Assembly (NCBI GenBank): GCA_050948665.1
Contig: JBMNEH010000001.1
Coordinates: 1 to 64,000 of the forward strand
DNA length: 64,000 bases
Direction of reading: 5' to 3'
Source: JBMNEH01 sp050948665
GTDB taxonomy: Bacteria; Bacillota; Clostridia; Christensenellales; UMGS416
Shown: one piece after another, positions 49,623-57,159 of the stretch
Numbering within the stretch: the stretch's first letter is position 1
Layout: each line of letters begins with the position of its first letter
The notes under the pieces: model-generated
What the model saw: only the letters and a program-made list of their open reading frames with translations
Databases searched by the model: none
What the model was told of the DNA's origin: nothing
Program-made: the position numbers and the translations under genes

Positions 49623-51248
49623 TCAGTTGCCCTCCATGTAGTCGTGATACTCGTCCATCTGGCGCTGGCACTCGTCAAACAGTACCTGGAAACCAGCGGC
49701 ATCGCGCTCGGCGATGTAGGCTGCCAGAGCGACTTCCGGATCACCGGCCATGCCCAGATACAGGGCCGGACGATGAGCGGTGTTCACGGCGTTCACGGCG
49801 TCAACTTCGGCAGAGATGGGAGCCTTGTCGAAGATGAAGGAGCCGTAGGGGTACAGCTTCAGGTGGGACAGCGCTTCCGCGGTGTAGGCGGTCTTGTTGG
49901 GCCAGTCCTTCACATGGGGGATCAGGAACTTGCCGGGACGCCCGCACCAGAAGTTGGACCAGTATCCGTCAACGGCGGAGTCATAGCCTTCGGGCTCTGC
50001 ACGCAGGCCGTCCTCGTTGATCACATACTGCCAGCCTTCGATCCCGTAATGGATGTAGTGGAAGAAGGTCTCATCCTGGCGGAGCATCTCGTACACCATC
50101 AGGGCGCGCTCGGGGTTCTTGCAGTTGACGGAAATGGTCTGTGCGCCGTGGGTCACGGGCTCGCCAACACCGTTGTTGGTCTTGCCCATCCACCACTGGA
50201 ACATCTTAAGATCGGATCCGGGGATCTTCTCTTCCATATCCACAACCAGGCCGGTGTAGGTCTCGACGTGATGCTGGTCGAGGCCGCCCAGGCCGGCCCT
50301 CATCTGGTCACGGGAGGAGCCGGTGTAGTTCAGAGCGTCAGTGCGCCAGAAGCTCTTCTCATACCAGGACTTGGCCAGCGCGTAGTACTCCTTCGCGGCT
50401 TCGCTCTGGTTCACATCGACCAGCTTCCAGTAATTCTCCCAGGACTCGGCCATCAGACCGGCGGCCTGGGTAAGGATGTACTCGGTCTCGGTATAAATGT
50501 AGCCGCTGAACAGACCGCCGGCGTCGGAGGTATCGTAGGGTACGACGCCGTCAGCCGCCTTGTTGTCTACGATCCACTGGAGGTAAACTTCCAGGTCAGC
50601 ATAACTTCTGATGTCGTAGACGCCGGCTTCCTTGGCCCAGTCGCCACGGTAGAATAAGCCGTGGTTGACAGCCTGAGGATAGCAGTCTTCGGGGATGCAG
50701 ACGATCTGCCCCTTGTACTTGGCGCAGTCCCAAACGTCGGGGGAAATTTCCGCCCAGGTCAGGGGCGCGTACACGGGCAGCAGATCATCCAGGATGTACC
50801 ACGCGCCCTTAGAGGCGTGAGGCCACAGATCCAACCAGGTGGATGCGCAGTCGACCAGGTCAAGCTCCTCGCCGGACGCCACCATCATGTCGTACTTGGA
50901 CTTGTAATCGGTCCAGCCGGTCCAGTTCAGTTCATGATGGGCGTTGATCTTGGACTCCAGATACTTGTTGGCCTCATCCTGCACAACACGCCAGTTGTCG
51001 TTCGCGTCGGGATCGCCCAGCACAACGTGGTCGATCACAACGAACTCTGAGGTGTCGATTGCTGCTTCCGGCTCTTCGACGGGCTCTTCCTCAACCGGTT
51101 CCTCTTCAACGACGTCCTCAGTCCCATCTTCCACGGGCGCCTCAACAGCGTCATCTACGGGCTCTTCGACGGGGGTCGTCGTCGTACAGGCTACCAGCGC
51201 CAAGCACATCGCGACTGCCAGTAAAGCAATCAGGATTTTCTTAAGCAT
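49623..51248 (-). CDS. ABC transporter solute-binding lipoprotein (family 1, LipO-like)
   Basis: 541 aa from the ATG at 51248, 7 nt after GGAGG; the ATG six bases upstream lies too close to the ribosome site. A lipoprotein signal ends in LALVAC (lipobox Cys near residue 21). A very acidic linker (VEEEPVEEEPVEEPE) follows, then a long type-1 solute-binding domain with GWTDYKSKYDMMVASGEELDLVDC near the N-lobe and NPERALMVYEMLRQDE in the C-lobe. Such proteins bind oligosaccharides or peptides for uptake. No permease or ATPase gene adjoins it, so it must use a distant transporter. Strong promoter, ribosome site and terminator suggest high expression. Confidence 0.88.
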   Translation of the reverse strand: MLKKILIALLAVAMCLALVACTTTTPVEEPVDDAVEAPVEDGTEDVVEEEPVEEEPVEEPEAAIDTSEFVVIDHVVLGDPDANDNWRVVQDEANKYLESKINAHHELNWTGWTDYKSKYDMMVASGEELDLVDCASTWLDLWPHASKGAWYILDDLLPVYAPLTWAEISPDVWDCAKYKGQIVCIPEDCYPQAVNHGLFYRGDWAKEAGVYDIRSYADLEVYLQWIVDNKAADGVVPYDTSDAGGLFSGYIYTETEYILTQAAGLMAESWENYWKLVDVNQSEAAKEYYALAKSWYEKSFWRTDALNYTGSSRDQMRAGLGGLDQHHVETYTGLVVDMEEKIPGSDLKMFQWWMGKTNNGVGEPVTHGAQTISVNCKNPERALMVYEMLRQDETFFHYIHYGIEGWQYVINEDGLRAEPEGYDSAVDGYWSNFWCGRPGKFLIPHVKDWPNKTAYTAEALSHLKLYPYGSFIFDKAPISAEVDAVNAVNTAHRPALYLGMAGDPEVALAAYIAERDAAGFQVLFDECQRQMDEYHDYMEGN

Positions 51249-51301
51249 TGTCATTCCTCCTTTTTTTGTATGATAATAACCGCCTAGCGGTCTTATCGCA
51301 C

Positions 51302-51330
51302 TGTATAGTAAAACAATGAACAGACGACAA
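51302..51330 (-). promoter_or_regulatory. Promoter of the solute-binding lipoprotein gene
   Basis: Minus strand TTGTCG (51330-51325), 17-bp spacer, TATACA (51307-51302). Confidence 0.6.
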
Positions 51331-51345
51331 TCATCAATTCATTCT

Positions 51346-51363
51346 TTAACATATTCATGTTAA
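51346..51363. promoter_or_regulatory. Candidate operator upstream of the lipoprotein promoter
   Basis: TTAACAT-ATTC-ATGTTAA is a perfect 7-bp inverted repeat located 15 bp upstream of the -35, where an activator would bind. Confidence 0.5.
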
Positions 51364-51472
51364 CATAAACTTTACACACCGTCAAGGGGTGTTTGAACAT
51401 TTTCCTAACACGGTAAATCAATTTTGCCGTCTTCTTGCTGTTATCTTAACTCAATCTACACAATTATACAAC

Positions 51473-51499
51473 AAAAACGGCCGATAATGGGCCGTTTTT
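51473..51499 (-). terminator. Rho-independent terminator after the aminotransferase gene
   Basis: AAAAACGGCC (51473-51482) and GGCCGTTTTT (51490-51499) with a 7-nt loop; symmetrical, so it could act on both strands. Confidence 0.9.
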
Positions 51500-51529
51500 G
51501 CGCTGTTCTCTTTATAAAGGAGGTAATCC

Positions 51530-52702
51530 TTACATATTTGTCATTAATGCGCTCCAGGCGGGAGCGGACCGCATGATCACGCCGCTGTCCACGCAATAGG
51601 CCACGCGGAAATAACCCGGGCGGCCGAAGCCGGTACCCGGTACCACAAGTATGCGCTGCCGGAGTGCCCTGGCGCAGAATTCCACATCGTCCGGTATGGG
51701 GCATTTGGGGAAAATGTAGAAGGCGCCTTTGGGCAGGGAAAAAGAGAAACCGGCTCCGGTCAGTATATCCGCCAGCAGATCCCGGCGGTGGCGGTACTCA
51801 CCGACATCCACGCCGGCATCCAGGTTCTCCGCCACGACTTGCTGGAGTATACCGGGAGCGTTCACATATCCTAATGTGCGGGTCGTATATGCCAGGGCGG
51901 AGAACAACGCGTCCGCCTCCGGCATGTCGGGCCGGAGGGCGATATATCCGATACGGGCGCCGGGAAGCGCATGCGACTTGGAAAAGGAGTTGATGACCAT
52001 AGCGGCGGGAAAAATAGAAAGCACCGGAGGCACCTCCGCCCCGTCATAGGCTAACCGGGAATAAGGTTCGTCGGACAGTATGCAAACCGGCTCCCTTCCC
52101 AGAACATCGCAACGGGCGGACAGCGCGGAGGACAGCCCCTCAAGGCACTCCCGGCTGTACACCACGCCGGTGGGGTTATGGGGATTATTCAGTATGAGCG
52201 CCTTTGTGCGCGGAGTAACGGCTGCCGCCACTTCTTCCGCGATCGGGAAGAACTGCTCGTCCGTCTGGCAAACCACCGGCACTCCGCCGTGATTCCGGAT
52301 ATAGGACAGGTATTCCACAAAATAAGGCGCCAGCACGATAACCTCGTCTCCCGGATCCAGCAGAGCCTTGAGCGCCACGTTCAACCCTCCGGCGGCGCCC
52401 ACTGCCATCACCACATGGTTCGCGGTCAGCTCCATACCGCAGTTCGCCGATTCCCTGGCGGCGATCCTTTCACGGGCGTCGGCAAACCCGGCATTAGGCA
52501 TATATTTATGGATATCCGGCTTGCGCACCAGCCGCTCCATAGAGGCAAGCACCGTCTCGGGGGGCTGCCCGTCCGGATTCCCCAGGGAAAAATCATAGAC
52601 GTTTTCAGCCCCGTACTTTTCCCTCAGCGGGCCGCCCGCTTCAAACATCCGGCGTATCCAGGAGCCCTTCTCCATAGCCGCGGCAATTCCGTTAGCGATC
52701 AT
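51530..52702 (-). CDS. Class I/II pyridoxal-phosphate aminotransferase
   Basis: 390 aa. Type I fold signatures: DFSLGNPDGQPPE, MPNAGFADARERIA, ILNNPHNPTGVVYS (near residue 170), ILSDEPYSRLAYDG (PLP-contacting Asp and Tyr), INSFSKSHALPGARIGY (Schiff-base Lys near residue 239) and a C-terminal Arg in GYFRVAYC. Family members transaminate aspartate, aromatic or branched-chain amino acids; no biosynthetic genes nearby fix the substrate. GGAGGAGGGATACTG precedes the ATG. Confidence 0.9.
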   Translation of the reverse strand: MIANGIAAAMEKGSWIRRMFEAGGPLREKYGAENVYDFSLGNPDGQPPETVLASMERLVRKPDIHKYMPNAGFADARERIAARESANCGMELTANHVVMAVGAAGGLNVALKALLDPGDEVIVLAPYFVEYLSYIRNHGGVPVVCQTDEQFFPIAEEVAAAVTPRTKALILNNPHNPTGVVYSRECLEGLSSALSARCDVLGREPVCILSDEPYSRLAYDGAEVPPVLSIFPAAMVINSFSKSHALPGARIGYIALRPDMPEADALFSALAYTTRTLGYVNAPGILQQVVAENLDAGVDVGEYRHRRDLLADILTGAGFSFSLPKGAFYIFPKCPIPDDVEFCARALRQRILVVPGTGFGRPGYFRVAYCVDSGVIMRSAPAWSALMTNM

Positions 52703-52833
52703 CAGTATCCCTCCTCCCCCGGCAGTATAAAAAACTCCTCCGGAAATGTCAAGGTTTGGCCGGCCGAGCCATTACACCGTGGCGCCGCCATTATATGCAG
52801 TATACGTAGGCGAAAGTACGAACTTCCGGCAGC

Positions 52834-52859
52834 AAAAAGCCCCGGAGGTGATCCCCCGG
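52834..52859 (-). terminator. Probable terminator after recA
   Basis: On the minus strand CCGGGGG and CCTCCGG pair with one G-U around ATCA, then GGCTTTTT. Confidence 0.6.
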
Positions 52860-52873
52860 AGCCCGGAAACAGT

Positions 52874-53947
52874 TCATGCCTCGGTATCGGTGTCCGTTTC
52901 GATATCCTCCTCATCGGAAGGAGGCAAATCCAGCTTCATCGCACGGATCTGCGCTTCCACGGCATTGGCCACATCCGCATGCTCCTTGAGGTAATTTCTG
53001 GCATTGTCCCGGCCCTGGCCGATACGGTCACCGGCGTAGGAATACCAGGTACCGGACTTCTCGATAATGCCTGTTTCCACACCCCGGTCCAGCAATGTAC
53101 CCTCCCGGGAGATGCCCTGACCATAGAGGATATCAAACTCCGCGGACTTAAAGGGCGGAGCCACTTTATTTTTTACCACCCTCACCCGGGTACGGTTTCC
53201 CACCACCTCGCCGCCGGTTTTAATGGAATCTATACGGCGGATGTCCAGCCGGACGGAAGAATAAAACTTCAGCGCCCGCCCGCCGGGTGTGGTTTCGGGG
53301 TTTCCGTACATAATGCCCACCTTCTCCCGGAGTTGGTTGATAAATATGATCATACAATTGCTCTTGCTGACGATGCCCGCCAGTTTCCGGAGCGCCTGCG
53401 CCATAAGCCGGGCCTGGAGCCCCACATGGGAATCCCCCATTTCCCCGTCGATTTCCGCTCGGGGAACCAGCGCGGCCACTGAGTCCACCACGATAATGTC
53501 GATGGCGGAGGAGCGGACAAGGGCATCGGTGATTTCCAACGCTTGTTCGCCGGTATCCGGCTGGGAAACATACAGCTCGTCAATGTTGACGCCCAAGGCC
53601 CTGGCATACACGGGGTCAAGAGCGTGCTCGGCATCGATAAAGGCGGCGGTACCTCCCAATTTTTGCGCTTCCGCCACCGCATGGAGGGCGATCGTGGTTT
53701 TGCCGGAGGATTCCGGCCCAAAAACCTCGATGATACGGCCCCGGGGCAGGCCTCCCACCCCCAGCGCAATATCCAAGTCCAGGCAGCCGGTGGGAATCAC
53801 CTCAAGATTCATCATGCTCGCGGATTCGCCAAGCCGCATAATGGACCCCTTGCCGAAGTTTTTCTCAATTTGATGGAGCGCCAGCGACAATGCCTTCGCC
53901 TTGTCCTCAACGGGCTCGACAGAAGCCTTTTGCTTTCTAACCGCCAT
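52874..53947 (-). CDS. recA: Recombinase RecA
   Basis: 357 aa. FGPESSGKTTIAL (Walker A, near residue 74), VDSVAALVPRAEIDGEMGD (Walker B region plus loop 1), FINQLREKVGIMYGNPETTPGGRALKFYSSVRL (loop 2) and an acidic C-terminal tail (EEDIETDTDTE). It forms filaments on single-stranded DNA for homologous recombination and LexA self-cleavage. AAAGGAG precedes the ATG. It has its own promoter; no obvious LexA box was seen in the 118-bp gap before it. Confidence 0.98.
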   Translation of the reverse strand: MAVRKQKASVEPVEDKAKALSLALHQIEKNFGKGSIMRLGESASMMNLEVIPTGCLDLDIALGVGGLPRGRIIEVFGPESSGKTTIALHAVAEAQKLGGTAAFIDAEHALDPVYARALGVNIDELYVSQPDTGEQALEITDALVRSSAIDIIVVDSVAALVPRAEIDGEMGDSHVGLQARLMAQALRKLAGIVSKSNCMIIFINQLREKVGIMYGNPETTPGGRALKFYSSVRLDIRRIDSIKTGGEVVGNRTRVRVVKNKVAPPFKSAEFDILYGQGISREGTLLDRGVETGIIEKSGTWYSYAGDRIGQGRDNARNYLKEHADVANAVEAQIRAMKLDLPPSDEEDIETDTDTEA

Positions 53948-53975
53948 TATAAAACTCCTTTCACATAGTGGTCAC

Positions 53976-54004
53976 AGTATACACGATAATTCACCCGGGA
54001 GCAA
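53976..54004 (-). promoter_or_regulatory. Promoter of recA
   Basis: Minus strand TTGCTC (54004-53999), 17-bp spacer, TATACT (53981-53976). Confidence 0.7.
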
Positions 54005-54065
54005 ACGGTTTTCACCCGTTTGCAAGTATAGGATAGCAGATCCGCTGTCCCATGAATGGGTCTTT

Positions 54066-55292
54066 CTATAGCGCCAGCGTCAACCTTCGCAACAGCTGGA
54101 GCGCCGCGTTCCGGCGTACGATCTGCCTCTCCCGCGGAATCGACAGTTTCCACGCCTCGCAGCCCTCCTCTCCGGCAAGAGCGATCCATACGGTGCCCAC
54201 AGGCTTGTCGGGCGTGCCTCCCCCGGGTCCGGCGATGCCGGTGGTGGCCAGTCCCCAGTCGGCGCCTGAAGTGCGCCGGATACCCTCCGCCATTTCCACC
54301 GCCGTTTCCCGGCTGACAGCGCCATGGGAGGCCAGCGTCTCCGGCCGCACACCAAGCCGGTAGATTTTTGATGCGTTCGTATAGGTGACGCAGCTTTCAA
54401 TCAGCACCTCCGAGCAGCCCGGCACCCCCACAAGAAGAGAGGTCAAAAGGCCTCCCGTGCAGGACTCCGCCGCCGCCACCGTGCTTCCCCGTTCCGCAAG
54501 CATCCTTACCGCAACTTCCGGCAGGCTCTCATCCCGTTGGGAAAACATGAACTCCCCCAACCGCCGGCCCAGTTCATCGATCACCGGCTCCAACAATACC
54601 CGGCAATCCTCTTCCGTAGCCGCCCGGGCCGTGACCCGGAGCAGCATATCCCCATCCCCGGCATAGGTAGCGATGGTGGGATTGGTCTGGTTTTCGATCA
54701 GGTCCCGTATACGGTAGGCAAGGTCCGATTCCCCCAGGCCGAACAATCTCAGCATCCGGGAGACTAGCCGGGTGTCGCTCTTGTTGAGGAGCCATTTCCG
54801 GAGGAATCCTTCCGCCATCGGGCGCAGCTCCCCGGGCGGTCCGGGCAGCACCGCATAAAACACGCCATCCTGCTGGCAGATACAGCCCGGGGCGGTGCCG
54901 TTGGGATTGGGTATGACGGTGCTTCCCGCGGGAAAGGCGGCCTGCTTCCGGTTGTTAGGGGTCATATCCCTGTGCCATCCGGCAAATATACTCTCCAGAT
55001 GCGCCAGTTCCTCGGGATAAATGACCATCTCCAGCCCTAAAAACTCCGCCAGAGTTTCCTTCGTCAAATCATCCGGAGTCGGCCCGAGTCCTCCCGTCAG
55101 CAGCACGCCGTCGCTCCGGCCGGCCGCCAGCGCGAGCGCCTCCAGCAGCCTGCCGGGATTGTCCCCTACGACAGTGTGCCGATAGACATTGATGCCCAGC
55201 TCCGCCATCAGCCTTGAAAGATATTGCGCGTCGGTGTTTGCCACCTGCCCCATCAGCAGCTCGGTACCCACCGAAAGGATTTCCACCGTCAT
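54066..55292 (-). CDS. cinA: CinA family protein (nicotinamide-nucleotide amidase/ADP-ribose pyrophosphatase)
   Basis: 408 aa, two domains. The N-terminal MoCF/COG1058 half has EILSVGTELLMGQVANTDAQYL and LLTGGLGPTPDDLTKE. The C-terminal amidase half (about 255-405) has VAAAESCTGGLLTSLL (catalytic Ser in ESCTGG), SYTNASK-like VTYTNASKIYRLGV and ATTGIAGPGGGTPDKPVGTVWIAL. It recycles pyridine nucleotides by deamidating NMN. Its ATG overlaps the pgsA stop (ATGA), and it lies directly upstream of recA, a common Gram-positive order. Confidence 0.95.
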   Translation of the reverse strand: MTVEILSVGTELLMGQVANTDAQYLSRLMAELGINVYRHTVVGDNPGRLLEALALAAGRSDGVLLTGGLGPTPDDLTKETLAEFLGLEMVIYPEELAHLESIFAGWHRDMTPNNRKQAAFPAGSTVIPNPNGTAPGCICQQDGVFYAVLPGPPGELRPMAEGFLRKWLLNKSDTRLVSRMLRLFGLGESDLAYRIRDLIENQTNPTIATYAGDGDMLLRVTARAATEEDCRVLLEPVIDELGRRLGEFMFSQRDESLPEVAVRMLAERGSTVAAAESCTGGLLTSLLVGVPGCSEVLIESCVTYTNASKIYRLGVRPETLASHGAVSRETAVEMAEGIRRTSGADWGLATTGIAGPGGGTPDKPVGTVWIALAGEEGCEAWKLSIPRERQIVRRNAALQLLRRLTLAL

Positions 55293-55843
55293 GTTTTTCC
55301 ACCCATATCCATCGGGTTATGGAGAAAATAATCCACCATCGACCATACCGTCAGCACCGTCGCCAGACACAGCGTTCCCAATGTAATGTACCAGTCCCGA
55401 AAAAAGGAGAATACGGCAACATCCTGGAGCAGCGCCATCGCAAGGGCAATGTCGGTCACCAGCGTTTTGCCTTTGGCGATCTTACTCGCTGAGATCACAG
55501 GCGTGCCCTTGGAGGCGGCGACGGTGCGCAGCCCGCCCACAAGAAGCTCCCGTCCCACGATCACCAACGCAAATCCCCAATGGATCGTACCATTTGCCAC
55601 AAGAGGCAGCATTGCGGCAATGACCAGCAGCTTGTCCGTAATGGGGTCGAACACCTTGCCGAAGTCCGTCACGGTGCCGGTTTTCCGCGCAATACACCCA
55701 TCCAGAATATCTGTGATCCCGGCGACGATGAAAACCAGCGCGGCCCACAGTCTCGCCAGAGGGATCTCCGGGAAAATCAGAAAGACCAGCATAACAGGAA
55801 TCATGGCCATCCGTACCAGTGTCAGTTTGTTCGCAGTGGTCAA
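55289..55843 (-). CDS. pgsA: CDP-diacylglycerol-glycerol-3-phosphate 3-phosphatidyltransferase
   Basis: 184 aa with four to five membrane helices. TDILDGCIARKTGTVTDFGKVFDPITDK is spread over residues about 42-69 and contains the CDP-alcohol phosphotransferase motif (DxxDG..AR...G...D...D). It makes phosphatidylglycerol phosphate in the plasma membrane. It starts with TTG at 55843, the codon overlapping the rimO stop (TTGA), so translation is coupled. Confidence 0.93.
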   Translation of the reverse strand: MTTANKLTLVRMAMIPVMLVFLIFPEIPLARLWAALVFIVAGITDILDGCIARKTGTVTDFGKVFDPITDKLLVIAAMLPLVANGTIHWGFALVIVGRELLVGGLRTVAASKGTPVISASKIAKGKTLVTDIALAMALLQDVAVFSFFRDWYITLGTLCLATVLTVWSMVDYFLHNPMDMGGKT

Positions 55844-57159
55844 GGCGTATACACCCCCTCTAAATCATAGGTATCGGCTGCGGTAATCCGAACCTGAACG
55901 AACTGACCCGCCCCGTATCCCGTTATTCCGGAAACCTTTGTAATGCCGTCCACCAGCGGCGCCTGAAAGGTTGTCCTCCCCTGCCAGCGACCATCCGGCA
56001 GCAATTCTTCCAGCAGCACCGTGCAGGGCTTTCCCACATGCCGCTGGTTCCGTTCCAGCGCAATGGGCTGCTGCGCCCGCATCAGCGCGTCCAGCCTCCG
56101 TCCCTTCTCCTCCTCGGGCAACTGCCCCGGCAGTTCCGCCGCAACGGTACCCTCCTCCGCCGAGAAAGCAAACGCGCCCAAATTATCAAAGGGTTCCTCC
56201 CGTATAAACCGCCGCATTGCCGCCGCCGCCTCCTCTGTCTCCCCGGGGAAGCCGCAGATCAAGGTAGTGCGTAATGTCATTTCCCTGGGCAGCCGGCGGA
56301 TTTTCTCCATAAGCCAGCGGATCTCTTCACCGTTCGTCCTGCGATTCATTGCGTACAGCTCACGGTCCTCACTGTGCTGCAGGGGAATATCCAGATAGGG
56401 GCAGAGCTTTGACAGCCTGACAAATGTGTCCAACAGCGCGTCATCTACCATCTCCGGGTAACAATACAGCACGCGCAGCCAGGTGAACGGCAAGGCGTGG
56501 AGCCGCTCCAACAATACGGTCAACATAGGTCTCCCGTACAGATCCGTGCCGTAGCGCGTGGTGTCCTGGGCAACAAGGATCAGCTCTTTAACCCCCTGTG
56601 CCGCCAATGTCTCCGCCTCCGCCGTCAGAGACTCCAAAGAGCGGCTGCGATAGGGTCCCCGTATGGCAGGGATGGCACAGTAGCTGCAGCAATTGTCACA
56701 ACCCTCGGCAATCTTCAGGTACGCCTGCCATGGCGCGGTGGTGAGTATGCGGCTGCCTCCCCCCACAACGGAATCATCCCGCGCGCATTCAAATATCCGC
56801 TCTCCCCCAAGCGCCCGGGTCAGCAGAGCTGCCGCCCTCGGATACTGGGAGACACCCATCCACACGTCCACCTCCGGCATTTCCGCCGCCAGCTCCCTCC
56901 CATAACGGCCGGAGAGGCACCCGCTGACCGCCAGCACACGGCATCGCCCGATTTCCTTGTAATCCGCCATCTCCAATATGGCGTTTACGCTTTCCTGCTT
57001 GGCGGCATCGATAAAACCACAGGTGTTCACTATGATCACCTCCGCCTCCGCCGGATCGGTAACCGGGGAGAATCCCCCCTCCACCAGCGCGGAAAGCATC
57101 ACCTCGGCATCCACCTTGTTTTTACTGCAGCCCAGAGAAATCAATCCTACCGTCGTCAT
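55840..57159 (-). CDS. rimO: Ribosomal protein S12 methylthiotransferase RimO
   Basis: 439 aa. UPF0004 domain with LGCSKNKVDAE and IVNTCGFIDAAKQES (first cluster cysteines), then the radical-SAM site EGCDNCCSYCAIPAIRGPYRSR (spread near residues 150-171; an extra Cys occupies the usual Arg/Lys slot) and a C-terminal TRAM domain (RTTFQAPLVDGITKV, GQFVQVRITAADTYDLEG). It thiomethylates Asp of S12. Its ATG overlaps the ftsK stop (TAATG). Confidence 0.95.
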   Translation of the reverse strand: MTTVGLISLGCSKNKVDAEVMLSALVEGGFSPVTDPAEAEVIIVNTCGFIDAAKQESVNAILEMADYKEIGRCRVLAVSGCLSGRYGRELAAEMPEVDVWMGVSQYPRAAALLTRALGGERIFECARDDSVVGGGSRILTTAPWQAYLKIAEGCDNCCSYCAIPAIRGPYRSRSLESLTAEAETLAAQGVKELILVAQDTTRYGTDLYGRPMLTVLLERLHALPFTWLRVLYCYPEMVDDALLDTFVRLSKLCPYLDIPLQHSEDRELYAMNRRTNGEEIRWLMEKIRRLPREMTLRTTLICGFPGETEEAAAAMRRFIREEPFDNLGAFAFSAEEGTVAAELPGQLPEEEKGRRLDALMRAQQPIALERNQRHVGKPCTVLLEELLPDGRWQGRTTFQAPLVDGITKVSGITGYGAGQFVQVRITAADTYDLEGVYTP

